In this document: positions 8,275 through 18,548 of the stretch, one piece after another | Position numbering within the stretch: position 1 is the stretch's first letter | How the letters are laid out: every line of letters begins with the position of its first letter | From: Candidatus Ancillula glyptotermitis | Lineage (GTDB): Bacteria > Actinomycetota > Actinomycetes > Actinomycetales > Bifidobacteriaceae | Length of the DNA stretch: 64,000 bases | Reading direction: 5' to 3' | Assembly: GCA_031268675.1 (NCBI GenBank) | Contig: JAIRWY010000048.1 | Coordinates: forward strand, 1-64,000 | The notes under the pieces: model-generated | Databases searched by the model: none | What the model saw: only the letters and a program-made list of their open reading frames with translations | What the model was told of the DNA's origin: nothing | Made by a program: the position numbers and the translations under genes

Positions 8275-8303
8275 TTGCAAAATTTTAGAAGTTGTAGTAT
8301 AAT
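8275..8303 (+). promoter_or_regulatory. Promoter of the groES-guaB-dedA-purK-purE run
   Basis: TTGCAA (8275-8280), 17-nt spacer, TATAAT (8298-8303), then a leader of about 32 nt with AGAAGGAG before the groES ATG. No CIRCE inverted repeat for HrcA is present. Confidence 0.65.
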
Positions 8304-8342
8304 GTAGTATGTAAGTTTAGTTTAAGTAGAAGGAGAATTGTT

Positions 8343-10170
<1,828 letters not shown>

Positions 10171-10179
10171 GAAGTAGTT

Positions 10180-10836
10180 ATGAAGTTTTGTGAAGCAACT
10201 GGACTTATTGGGCAGATTGTTGAATTTGCTCTGAGTATTATCCATGCATTTGGTATTTTCGGGGCTGGATTAGTGGTTGTAGTTGAAAATATACTTCCAT
10301 TTATACCATCAGAGGTAATTTTACCTGCAATTGGATTTGCTGCAGTTAATGGTACTTTTCATTTACAGGGTGTACTTGGGGTTATATTTGCACTATTGAT
10401 TGTAACAGTTGCTTCCGTTTTAGGAGCACTTGCACTTTTTCTTGTAAGTAGGAAAATAGGTATAGATGGTGTTGCAAAGTTGCCATTTTTGAAGTTACAA
10501 GATATTCAGAGAGCTGTTAATACATTTGAGAAACATGGTGATTTGGCGGTGCTTTTTTGCCGTATATTACCAGTTGTTCGCGTATTAGTGACTATTCCTG
10601 CTGGAATTTCCAAAATGAAACTTCGTGCATTCTTGTTCTTTACTTTTTTGGGCTCGTTGCTGTGGAACACCGTGCTTATTGGCTTTGGCGCGCTTATTGG
10701 AAATAGTTGGTGTAGTATTGAGCCTGTATTTTCAAAGTACTCAAAACTTACTCTAGTGGTTATTGTGTTGATTTTTGTCATCGCATATATAATTAAACGA
10801 AAACTGCATAAACCAACTAATAGTGAGGATAACTAA
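10180..10836 (+). CDS. DedA family membrane protein
   Basis: 218 residues, about five hydrophobic segments. It shows the DedA/SNARE-associated (VTT) signatures: ENILPFIPSEVILPAIGF near residue 40 with the acidic residue in the re-entrant part, RILPVVRVLVTIPAGISKM with conserved arginines at about 125-145, and FLGSLLWNTVLIGFGALIG. Members act in undecaprenyl-phosphate or phospholipid translocation across the cytoplasmic membrane; which lipid applies here is unknown. It starts 10 nt after guaB and its stop overlaps the purK ATG (TAATG), so it is embedded in the purine operon. Confidence 0.85.
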   Translation: MKFCEATGLIGQIVEFALSIIHAFGIFGAGLVVVVENILPFIPSEVILPAIGFAAVNGTFHLQGVLGVIFALLIVTVASVLGALALFLVSRKIGIDGVAKLPFLKLQDIQRAVNTFEKHGDLAVLFCRILPVVRVLVTIPAGISKMKLRAFLFFTFLGSLLWNTVLIGFGALIGNSWCSIEPVFSKYSKLTLVVIVLIFVIAYIIKRKLHKPTNSEDN

Positions 10837-11975
10837 TGTTAGTGGGTGTTGTTGGTGGTGGGCAACTCGCACGCATGATGGCACCTGAGTTTCAAAAGCT
10901 AGGAATTGAAGCAAGGGTTCTAGTTGAGGAAAGTGGTTCATCAGCCGATCAAGTGTATGGTGATGTAATAGTCGGTTCATGTGATGATATGCAGAAACTA
11001 GAAAGTCTGGCTAGTGATTTAGATGTACTGACTTTTGAGCATGAACATGTTCCGAATGAGCAGATTTCGGCACTAGAACGAGCAAAAGTTGTAGTTTATC
11101 CTTGTTCAAGCGCGCTAATTTATGCACAAGATAAACTTAAAATGCGTAAAAAACTCATGCAGATGAATATTCCATCTCCTCAATTTTCAGTTGTTAATGA
11201 CTTTAGTGGTATAATAGAATTTGCGGAAAATATTAAGAGCGATAAAGTTGTTCTAAAAGCTGCAACTGGCGGTTATGATGGTAAAGGTGTCTATGTATTT
11301 GATATAAGGCGAGGTGCTGATGAACTGCCTGAATGGGTATTGCGAGGGACTGAACTTCTTGTTGAAGAGTGTATTGATTTTTCGCGAGAACTATGTGCAT
11401 TAGTTGTGCGTTCAAATGCTGGAGAATTGGTGCATTATGATGTCGTGGAAACTATTCAAAGAGGAGGTGTTTGCAAGACGGTTATTGCTCCTGCACCTAA
11501 TTTAAAGCAGGGTGCGGTTGATTTTCAGGAACTTGCACAAACTATGGCGTGTTCAATTGCTCAGGAGTTGGAGGTTGTTGGTGTTTTGGCAGTAGAAATG
11601 TTCCAACGAGGAGATGAACTTCTTGTCAATGAGTTGGCAATGCGACCGCATAATTCTGGGCACTGGACAATTTCAGGTGCAGTAACTTCGCAGTTTGAAA
11701 ACCATATCAGAGCAGTTTGTGGACTAGCTTTGGGGAGTACTGCACGAACTTCAAAATGGACTGTTATGGAGAACATTTTAGGACAAGAAGGCACGAATTT
11801 GGGAAATGCACTACCTAGTGCATTGGAAATTGACAGTCGCGCAAAAGTAAACTTGTATGGAAAATCTGCATGCTCTGGCAGAAAACTTGGGCATGTTAAT
11901 ATTTCAGGTGAAGATTTAAGTGAGTTGTTAAGTGTGTCTGGTAGAATTTCAAGCGTTCTTGAGGGCAAAAAGTAG
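10836..11975 (+). CDS. purK: N5-carboxyaminoimidazole ribonucleotide synthase
   Basis: 379 residues of the ATP-grasp family. It uses ATP and bicarbonate to turn AIR into N5-CAIR in purine synthesis. The N-terminal nucleotide-binding VGVVGGGQLARMM, the segment LTFEHEHVP, the ATP-grasp core KAATGGYDGKGVYVF and the late NELAMRPHNSGHWT are all present. The ATG overlaps the dedA stop by one base. purE follows 24 nt downstream behind AGAAGGAG, the bifidobacteria-like order purK-purE. Confidence 0.93.
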   Translation: MLVGVVGGGQLARMMAPEFQKLGIEARVLVEESGSSADQVYGDVIVGSCDDMQKLESLASDLDVLTFEHEHVPNEQISALERAKVVVYPCSSALIYAQDKLKMRKKLMQMNIPSPQFSVVNDFSGIIEFAENIKSDKVVLKAATGGYDGKGVYVFDIRRGADELPEWVLRGTELLVEECIDFSRELCALVVRSNAGELVHYDVVETIQRGGVCKTVIAPAPNLKQGAVDFQELAQTMACSIAQELEVVGVLAVEMFQRGDELLVNELAMRPHNSGHWTISGAVTSQFENHIRAVCGLALGSTARTSKWTVMENILGQEGTNLGNALPSALEIDSRAKVNLYGKSACSGRKLGHVNISGEDLSELLSVSGRISSVLEGKK

Positions 11976-11999
11976 AAAATAGAACTAGAAGGAGAAAAT

Positions 12000-12512
12000 A
12001 TGTCAAAAGTTTATAATGGCGAAAGTGGACACGAAGAACCAGTTGTTGCAATTTTCATGGGGTCAAAATCAGACTTGGGAATTATGCAGGCAGCTGCTGA
12101 TATACTCAAAGAGTTTCAAATTCCGCACACTATTGAAGTTAAGTCTGCGCACAGAATGCCGTTTGCTATGCTAGATGCTGCAAAAACAGCAGAAGAAAAG
12201 GGCTACAAAGTGATTATTGCAGGTGCAGGAGGTGCTGCCCATTTGCCTGGAATGCTTGCATCTGCGACGACTCTTCCAGTAATTGGGGTTCCAGTTTCGC
12301 TTAAAAACTTGTCTGGACTAGACTCGCTTTTATCAATTGTGCAGATGCCATCTGGTGTTCCAGTTGCAACAGTTTCTATTGACGGCGCGCGCAATGCAGG
12401 ACTATTAGCAGCCCGCATTCTTGCAGTATCTGACTCAAGGATATTTAAGAAGTTGCAGGAGTTTTCAAGTGCTCTTTATGAAGTTGCTGATGCACAGAAT
12501 GAAGAACTATAA
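12000..12512 (+). CDS. purE: N5-CAIR mutase
   Basis: 170 residues. It rearranges N5-CAIR to CAIR, the step after PurK. The hallmark [10 protein letters not shown], the catalytic-site SAHRMP with its His, [15 protein letters not shown] and [28 protein letters not shown] are all intact. It is the class I form, in keeping with the PurK partner. A terminator-like AU-rich stem follows about 105 nt downstream. Confidence 0.95.
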   Translation: MSKVYNGESGHEEPVVAIFMGSKSDLGIMQAAADILKEFQIPHTIEVKSAHRMPFAMLDAAKTAEEKGYKVIIAGAGGAAHLPGMLASATTLPVIGVPVSLKNLSGLDSLLSIVQMPSGVPVATVSIDGARNAGLLAARILAVSDSRIFKKLQEFSSALYEVADAQNEEL

Positions 12513-12618
12513 TATCAACTACATTTTAATGCAGATTTAATTAGAATTATAGGGCATAAACAGGTATTGGTGATTACAACATAAAAATATAAAGAAGAAA
12601 AGTAACAAAAAAAAAGAG

Positions 12619-12648
12619 ACAAAATAGTTATGTTTTGTATATTTTTTT
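12619..12648 (+). terminator. Possible intrinsic terminator of the purine operon
   Basis: ACAAAA and TTTTGT pair around an 8-nt loop, and a run of seven T follows. The stem is AU-rich and short, so the call is weak. The remaining intergenic DNA (12513-12775) holds the phase-variable promoter described next. Confidence 0.4.
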
Positions 12649-12701
12649 GTTGCTTTGCAAAATATTACTCAGGCTTTGTACTCATTCGTTAGATTTATGG
12701 C

Positions 12702-12731
12702 TTGACAAAGTGGGGGGGGGGGTGCTATAAT
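12702..12731 (+). promoter_or_regulatory. Promoter with a G-tract between -35 and -10 (SLH/symporter operon)
   Basis: TTGACA (12702-12707) and TATAAT (12726-12731, extended as TGCTATAAT) flank an 18-nt spacer that consists mostly of about 11 G (12712-12722). A change of one G changes the spacer by one base; 17 would be the best value. The leader of about 37 nt has AAGGAGA before ATG 12776. Confidence 0.8.
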
Positions 12732-12775
12732 GGTGGTAGTTGTTAATTTATAGTATATTAAGGAGATAGTAAGTT

Positions 12776-14230
12776 ATGAGTCGGAAGTTAAAAGTGTTTT
12801 CACGTCTGGTGGTGTGTTTTTCTGCAATCAGTTTAAGTGTTTTTGGGGTTATTCCATCGTCTTTTTCAGTTCAAAAAGCAAGTGCTGGTGAAATTCCAAC
12901 TTATGATTTTAACTACACATATGCCTTTGATCATAACACTCTTAATCTTCTTCCAAATCATCAATTCATTGCTCCTGATGTATGCGTACATACTGCAGAT
13001 GTTGTTGCTGGACGATATGCGGAATTCATGAAAGCAGGAAATTATGTGCTAGAAGTAAGAAATAAAGAAAACGGAAATATTCATTCTACTTTTGAAAATA
13101 CTCTTACTAACGATAGTTTCGCAGATTATGGAACTTCAACAGATCTTCTCTTAAAAAATAACTACTTAGGTCAAGACTCTGGAATCAATTTAATATGTCA
13201 TGGTTATTGTGGAGATGGTGTAATTGAGTTTAATCTTATAAATTTTCCAGTAAATTTCTTCGCGCTAGATACGAAATATACAGTATCTCTTAAACAGACA
13301 GTTGGATTAACTCAAAAGGTAATATTCAATGGTGAATTAGAAGTAAAATCTGAAAATCCTGCGCCTGTTGATGGTGTACTTCATGTTGTAAATGGAATAA
13401 CTAGGGTTGTAGATTTAAGTAGTGTATTTGGCGAGGGTAGATCAGGAGATGAAATTATCTCCCAAAATCCTGAAATATTAAGTGTTGGAACTCATGCTAC
13501 TACTGCTGATGTTCAAATTACTACTCACAGACCAGGTAGGACGGTTCTTGTTGATAAAACTAATGAGAATAAGCAGCTGAATGTTGTTGTTTTACCAGCA
13601 TTTTCAAAGCCAGTTGCTGATTTAACGAAGGTTGTTAGTATAACTAATCCTGCGCCGAATTCTCAAGATGCTCAATTTCATGATGCAATTAAATTCCTCT
13701 TTGAGCATGGAGTTACAACTGGAGTTGAAGATAAAGACGGCAGTGTTTATTACTATGGCGATAACAACTTAACGCGTGGAGAATTTGCGGCATATTTATA
13801 CCGTTTTAGTGGTTCTCCTGTAGTTACAAATGAGCAACTAGCAAATAACTTTGCAGATGTAAAAGAAGGCGATCAATTTGCGAAAGAGATTGCATGGTTA
13901 AAAGCACATGCTATTTCAACTGGAGATAAGAACAACTTCTATCCAAAACTGCCTATTAAGCGTGGTGAAATTGCTAAATTTGTTGCACTTGCTTTTGCTA
14001 ATGCTGATGAAGTTGAAGAGGCAAAGGGTTATGAGCGGTTTTTGGACTTGGATGCGAATGCTGAGTTTACAAAATACATCAAGTTTTTAGGTTATCGGGA
14101 AATATCATCAGGTGATTCATCAGGTTTTGGTACTTCACCTTATGCGTATTATTATCCTGACTTCTTTATCAGTAGAGGTCAGATCGCTAAGTTTTTATAT
14201 GAGGCTAATTTGAAACTATTTGTGAACTAA
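12776..14230 (+). CDS. Exported protein with C-terminal SLH-like repeats
   Basis: 484 residues with a signal peptide (residues 1-37, basic MSRKLKVFSR then a hydrophobic core, cleavage near ASA-GE). The middle part includes a BIG2-like beta-rich stretch (about 195-280, ending NKQLNVVVLP). The C-terminal 190 residues hold three S-layer-homology-like units: FHDAIKFLFEHGVTTG...LTRGEFAAYLYRF, FAKEIAWLKAHAISTG...IKRGEIAKFVALAF, and KYIKFLGYREISSG...ISRGQIAKFLYEA. SLH units commonly attach proteins to secondary wall polymers. No membrane anchor or sortase motif is seen. The symporter gene starts 2 nt after its stop, so both fall under the same G-tract promoter. Confidence 0.85.
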   Translation: MSRKLKVFSRLVVCFSAISLSVFGVIPSSFSVQKASAGEIPTYDFNYTYAFDHNTLNLLPNHQFIAPDVCVHTADVVAGRYAEFMKAGNYVLEVRNKENGNIHSTFENTLTNDSFADYGTSTDLLLKNNYLGQDSGINLICHGYCGDGVIEFNLINFPVNFFALDTKYTVSLKQTVGLTQKVIFNGELEVKSENPAPVDGVLHVVNGITRVVDLSSVFGEGRSGDEIISQNPEILSVGTHATTADVQITTHRPGRTVLVDKTNENKQLNVVVLPAFSKPVADLTKVVSITNPAPNSQDAQFHDAIKFLFEHGVTTGVEDKDGSVYYYGDNNLTRGEFAAYLYRFSGSPVVTNEQLANNFADVKEGDQFAKEIAWLKAHAISTGDKNNFYPKLPIKRGEIAKFVALAFANADEVEEAKGYERFLDLDANAEFTKYIKFLGYREISSGDSSGFGTSPYAYYYPDFFISRGQIAKFLYEANLKLFVN

Positions 14231-14231
14231 T

Positions 14232-15512
14232 ATGAGAATAAAGCAACTTTTTGGTAATTTATACCTTCAGGTAATCTTTGCAGTTATTTTGGGGGTCTTG
14301 GTAGGAATATTTATTCCGTCATTTGGTGAAAAATGCTTACCTTTGGGGTCGGTTTTTATATTTTTAATCAAGATAGTAATTGTTCCAATTATATTTTGTT
14401 GTATAACTCACGGTGTTGCCAGTATAGGTAACTTAAAGTCATTGGGGAAAATTGGAATTAAGGCAATTATATATTTTGAAGTTTTGACAACTATTGCTTT
14501 AATTATTGGTTTAGTAGTTGTTGATGGATTGAAGCCTGGATCTGGAATGAACATTGATCCTGATAAGTTAGATAAGAATTTGGTTGAATCATATACACAG
14601 TCATCCGTACAATCGCATAATAGTATTTTGGGCATAATTCAAACAATCTTCCCAAAAACATTTTTTGAAAGCTTTTTTTCGGGAAATTTACTACATACAC
14701 TAGCAATAGGGCTTTTGTTTGGGGTTGCAATTTTGAAGTTGCATAATCCACGCCATATAGAATCACTAGTAAATGGATTGAATGTTATGACTGAAATGTT
14801 TTTTAGCATTATGAATATTGTGATGAGGTTTGCTCCATTTGGTGTATTTGGTGCAATTGCATACACTATTTCATCATTTGGTTCATCATCTTTAATTTAT
14901 CTGTTGAAAATGATGGTATGTGTTTATTTAACATCAATTTTATTTATTCTAGTTTGTTTGGGACTCATTTTGAGATTCTGTGGAGTTAATATCTTCAAGT
15001 TTCTTAGATTTATAGCAACTGAAATAATTCTTGTACTTGGAACAAGTTCATCTGAGGTTGCAATTCCATCTATTATTTCAAAATTTTCAAGATCTGGGGT
15101 TGACCCCTCAATTGTTCGATTGGTGATTCCGATGGGATATAGTTTTAATTTAGATGGGACATGCATATATTTAACGAGTGCAATACTATTTATATCTCAA
15201 AGCATGAATATTGATCTAACCTTTGGTAATAAAATACTTATCCTTGTATTACTACTATTGACATCAAAAGGTGCAGCTGCAGTGTCTGGTGGTGGATTTA
15301 TAACATTAGCAGCAACTCTTTCCTCTTTCAGTTTGATTCCAGTTGTCGGCATAACAATTATTCTAGGTGTTGACAGATTTATGTCGGAAATTAGGTCTAT
15401 AACCAATATCATAGGAAATTGTGTTGCAACAGTAGTTGTGGCAAAATGGGAGAAAAAGATAGATATGGAAGAGTTCAACAAGGCATTAAATCGCAAAAGT
15501 GCTAAATTATAG
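14232..15512 (+). CDS. Dicarboxylate/amino acid:cation symporter (DctA/GltT family)
   Basis: 426 residues, a polytopic inner-membrane carrier of the DAACS (glutamate transporter) family. The family's hairpin and substrate-site motifs are visible: the serine-rich loop GTSSSEVAIPSII, MGYSFNLDGTCIYLT (the NMDGT-type region), LLLTSKGAAAVSGGGFITLAATL and DRFMSEIRSITNIIGNCVATVVVAKWE. The last two resemble C4-dicarboxylate carriers more than glutamate carriers, but substrate choice is inference. The gene follows the SLH protein by one base, so its expression is predicted to vary with it. It converges on the nif3-like gene with only 18 bp between them and no clear terminator. Confidence 0.88.
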   Translation: MRIKQLFGNLYLQVIFAVILGVLVGIFIPSFGEKCLPLGSVFIFLIKIVIVPIIFCCITHGVASIGNLKSLGKIGIKAIIYFEVLTTIALIIGLVVVDGLKPGSGMNIDPDKLDKNLVESYTQSSVQSHNSILGIIQTIFPKTFFESFFSGNLLHTLAIGLLFGVAILKLHNPRHIESLVNGLNVMTEMFFSIMNIVMRFAPFGVFGAIAYTISSFGSSSLIYLLKMMVCVYLTSILFILVCLGLILRFCGVNIFKFLRFIATEIILVLGTSSSEVAIPSIISKFSRSGVDPSIVRLVIPMGYSFNLDGTCIYLTSAILFISQSMNIDLTFGNKILILVLLLLTSKGAAAVSGGGFITLAATLSSFSLIPVVGITIILGVDRFMSEIRSITNIIGNCVATVVVAKWEKKIDMEEFNKALNRKSAKL

Positions 15513-15530
15513 TTCAAGCATAAAGAATAC

Positions 15531-16304
15531 TCAAAACACCTGACAAGTCTTCAAGTCATTCCAAGGGTCAGTTGAGAATGGCAATAACTTGACATCTAGT
15601 GTTTGATTTAATGCATGAAGTTGGTATTTTAGCTTGTGCAGCCACGGATATTCAGATACGAAGTGCGGTATATCAACTATTGCAAAATTGAACTGTTGTA
15701 TAGCGTCTTGCACAGGGTGATGCCTCAGATCAGAAGTTATAAATAAGTCCGCACCCTCACCGTTAAATGCTTGTGCAGCTTCAAGAAAAAACGAATCCCC
15801 ACTACCTCCGATTGCATATGGGCGGTAGATTTTCATACTCATATCGTTTGCACAGACCTTCATTAACGGTGCAGTTTTGGGAACAAGCTTATCCAACTTG
15901 GTTTTGAATTTAATCAAGTAGTCGGATAGTAAGGTGCCCTTTTGTACAGAATCTGCAATTTCCTGTATTGTATCACGAACTCCACCTATCTGGTTGTCCG
16001 CATTTGTATGCATGACATAATGCGATATGTTGTTTTTAATCAATTTGTTGAGTATTCTACCTCGAAAAGTATCTCCTCCAACTAGATGAACACTTCTAAA
16101 AAAGAGTGGATGATGCGTAATCAGTAAGTTTGCCCCACAAGCAATTGCTTCGTCCACAACAGCATCCGTAATATCAACACTCAGTAAAATCGTGGAGATT
16201 TCAGATTGTACATCTCCAACACAAAGACCTGGAAAATCCCAATCCTCAGATAAATTCAGCGGATAGAGTGATTCTAGGTGTTCAATAAGTTTCAGTAGTT
16301 TCAT
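15531..16304 (-). CDS. Nif3-like dinuclear metal-centre protein
   Basis: 257 residues of the Nif3/YbgI/YqfO family (formerly annotated GTP cyclohydrolase I type 2). It forms hexameric toroids with a two-metal site per subunit. Ligand motifs visible are ITHHPLFFR near residue 60, a MHTNAD segment near residue 98, and a C-terminal LFITSDLRHHPVQDA with the last metal ligands. Function in the cell is unsettled. Its ATG overlaps the fhs stop (TAATG), so it is coupled to the folate enzyme upstream. Confidence 0.88.
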   Translation of the reverse strand: MKLLKLIEHLESLYPLNLSEDWDFPGLCVGDVQSEISTILLSVDITDAVVDEAIACGANLLITHHPLFFRSVHLVGGDTFRGRILNKLIKNNISHYVMHTNADNQIGGVRDTIQEIADSVQKGTLLSDYLIKFKTKLDKLVPKTAPLMKVCANDMSMKIYRPYAIGGSGDSFFLEAAQAFNGEGADLFITSDLRHHPVQDAIQQFNFAIVDIPHFVSEYPWLHKLKYQLHALNQTLDVKLLPFSTDPWNDLKTCQVF

Positions 16305-17998
16305 TAAAAAAGTCCAGTTATTGTACCAGATCCATCAATATCTATATTATTTGCAGCAGGAATTTTCGGTAAACCAGGCATTGTCATAACGCTACCAGTA
16401 ATCGCAACTATAAAACCAGCACCAGCACTTACTTTTAACTCGCGGATTTGTATTTTAAAACCCCTTGGGGCACCCAGTTTTTTCGGATCATCAGAAAATG
16501 AATACTGTGTTTTTGCCATACAAATTGGTAACTGTTCAAAACCTAACTCTTTTAGAGTTTCCAACTGTCTTTTTGCGCCAACTGTTAAGGATACTCCATC
16601 TGCTTTGTAGACTTTTTTAGCAATTGCATCCAATTTTTCCTCAATTGTTTGGTTTAACTCGTAGGCATATTTTAGGGTTGTTGCTTTTTTGGTAGTTTCA
16701 ATTACTGTATTCGCAAGTTCAACTGCTCCATTTGAGCCCTTTTCCCAAACTTCGGATAACTCAAACGGTATATTTTTAGCATCGCACTGTGATTTCACCA
16801 GACTAATTTCTTCATCAGTATCCGTATAGAACTTATTTAATGCTACAACAGTTTTTAACCCGAAAATATCTTGAATATTATTCACATGTTGATATAGATT
16901 TTCTAGTCCCTTTTTGAGGGCAACAAGGTTTTCCTCGTTGTATGCTGTTTTTTCAACACCACCATGGTATTTAAGTGCACGAATGGTTGCCACAATAACA
17001 ACCGCATCTGGTTTTAATCCAGCTTTTCGGCATTTAATATCAAAGAACTTCTCAGCTCCAAGGTCAGCACCAAAACCAGCCTCAGTTACTACATATCCAT
17101 CATCTCCAGCTAATTCAAGTGCTTTTTTCGTTGCTACAACAGAATTACATCCATGTGCAATATTTGCGAACGGACCACCATGTATTAAAACTGGTGTACC
17201 TTCCAGAGTTTGGACAAGATTTGGCAAAAACGCATCCTTCAAAAGTGCGGTCATTGCTCCATGTGCTTTTAAATCTTTTGCCTTAACTGGTTTTCCGCTC
17301 CTGTTATATGCAACAACAATTTCGCCGAGTCTGGTTTTTAAATCTAACAGATCAGTTGCCAAGCAGAAGACAGCCATAACTTCAGATGCAACAGTAATCT
17401 CAAATCCATCTTCTCTTACAATTCCGTTTATTGTCCCGTTCGCACCATGTGAAAGTCCACTAGTAATATGTCTGAGCTGCCGATCGTTCATATCAACACT
17501 TCGTTTTAGAACTATTCTGGTTGGATCAACATCAGTTTCATTTCCTTGTTTTATGTGGTTGTCTAGTAGTGCAACTAGTAAATTATTCGCAGCCCCAATT
17601 GCATGAAAATCACCTGTAAAATGCAAGTTGATGTCTTCCATAGGTATTACTTGTGCATATCCACCACCAGTTGCACCACCTTTTACTCCAAATACTGGAC
17701 CTAAACTTGGCTCTCGAAGTGCGCCAACAGTTCTATTGCCGAGTTTTCTCAATGCGTCTGTTAATCCTACAGTAGTTGTTGTCTTGCCTTCTCCTGCAGG
17801 TGTTGGATTTATCGCAGTAACCAGTATAAGCTTCGCTTTTGATTTTTGCGCATTTTCATCTGCAGTAAGCGGTAATTTTGCTTTATATCTACCATAAAAT
17901 TCCAGTTCATCAACATTTATTCCAAGTGTAGACGCAACCTCATGAATTGCTTTTGGCTTTACACTTGTTGCAATTTCAATATCTGTTTTATAATCCAT
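16304..17998 (-). CDS. fhs: Formate-tetrahydrofolate ligase
   Basis: 564 residues. It makes 10-formyl-THF from formate, THF and ATP, feeding one-carbon units to purine synthesis. The P-loop-like [16 protein letters not shown] lies near residue 70, followed by [38 protein letters not shown] and the C-terminal [12 protein letters not shown] and [24 protein letters not shown] motifs. I start at ATG 17998 (MDYKTDIEI) because an extended -10 ends 6 nt upstream; an upstream in-frame ATG lies inside the promoter. It forms a two-gene unit with the Nif3-like protein. The likely purpose, supplying formyl groups for PurH and related steps, matches the purK-purE-guaB genes of the same block. Confidence 0.95.
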   Translation of the reverse strand: MDYKTDIEIATSVKPKAIHEVASTLGINVDELEFYGRYKAKLPLTADENAQKSKAKLILVTAINPTPAGEGKTTTTVGLTDALRKLGNRTVGALREPSLGPVFGVKGGATGGGYAQVIPMEDINLHFTGDFHAIGAANNLLVALLDNHIKQGNETDVDPTRIVLKRSVDMNDRQLRHITSGLSHGANGTINGIVREDGFEITVASEVMAVFCLATDLLDLKTRLGEIVVAYNRSGKPVKAKDLKAHGAMTALLKDAFLPNLVQTLEGTPVLIHGGPFANIAHGCNSVVATKKALELAGDDGYVVTEAGFGADLGAEKFFDIKCRKAGLKPDAVVIVATIRALKYHGGVEKTAYNEENLVALKKGLENLYQHVNNIQDIFGLKTVVALNKFYTDTDEEISLVKSQCDAKNIPFELSEVWEKGSNGAVELANTVIETTKKATTLKYAYELNQTIEEKLDAIAKKVYKADGVSLTVGAKRQLETLKELGFEQLPICMAKTQYSFSDDPKKLGAPRGFKIQIRELKVSAGAGFIVAITGSVMTMPGLPKIPAANNIDIDGSGTITGLF

Positions 17999-18304
17999 AT
18001 CTTCATTATACCACATGCCTATGACATTTTGCTTTCAACTGCATCCGCACCCAAACTACAACACCTTCCATTTATCATCAACCCCTCTTAAATACAAGTC
18101 TTCTTTTATTCAGGGGAGGTACATGCAAAAACTTCTTCTGTAGCAAATCTAGGTGGTTTTATAACCTAGACCTTCATTAAGGCTATTTATAAGCACGTGG
18201 TTTGATTTTAGGTGCTTATGTGTGTTATATACACATGTACTATTTTGAAGGGGGAAAACAGGCTTTTTTTAGACTTCATGATGTATAAGCAGAGTGGTAA
18301 ATGC
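17999..18304 (-). repeat. Long repeated promoter element, copy C (drives fhs)
   Basis: Reverse-complement partner of 4447-4751. On the minus strand it ends in AATGTCATAGGCATGTGG plus TATAAT (18005-18010), 6 nt from the fhs ATG. The TAAGCAC/GTGCTTA stem is conserved. The most divergent part is about 30 bp just upstream of the promoter core. No open coding sequence is present. Confidence 0.85.
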
Positions 18305-18464
18305 TATTTCTTGTATAAAGTGCTACTTCTTAGGGTGTTGTAGTTCTGATTGGAATTCAACTTTTGTACATTTCTAATTCCGCACTTATTGTATTTTCTT
18401 ATAAACGAGCATTCTATAAAAAATACTTTTGTAAGTTATTTCAAGAAGATAATTTGACTTTTAC

Positions 18465-18495
18465 TTGACAAGCAGGGGGGGGGGGGTGATATAAT
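18465..18495 (+). promoter_or_regulatory. Promoter with a G-tract between -35 and -10 (UDP-sugar dehydrogenase operon)
   Basis: TTGACA (18465-18470) and TATAAT (18490-18495, extended as TGATATAAT) are separated by 19 nt that include about 12 G (18475-18486). At 19 nt the spacing is longer than optimal, so losing one or two G should raise promoter strength. The leader is about 47 nt with GGAGATG about 14 nt before ATG 18549. The stretch 18305-18464 shows nothing else I can name. Confidence 0.8.
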
Positions 18496-18548
18496 GGTAA
18501 GCGTTCGTTGTGCATGAATAGTTATTCAGTTTGGAGATGTTGAAGTAA

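Noticed and set aside
8251-8276. AAAAAAGCCTGT upstream of groES as another copy of the long repeated element
   Set aside because: Only about 12 bases match the start of copies B and C; no other part of the element follows.
8234-8342. CIRCE (HrcA) operator upstream of groES
   Set aside because: The TTAGCACTC-N9-GAGTGCTAA inverted repeat is absent; only a -35/-10 pair is seen.
16304-18304. A folate or purine riboswitch ahead of fhs
   Set aside because: The gene is predicted to be leaderless, so there is no 5' UTR to hold one; the structured sequence is upstream of the promoter.
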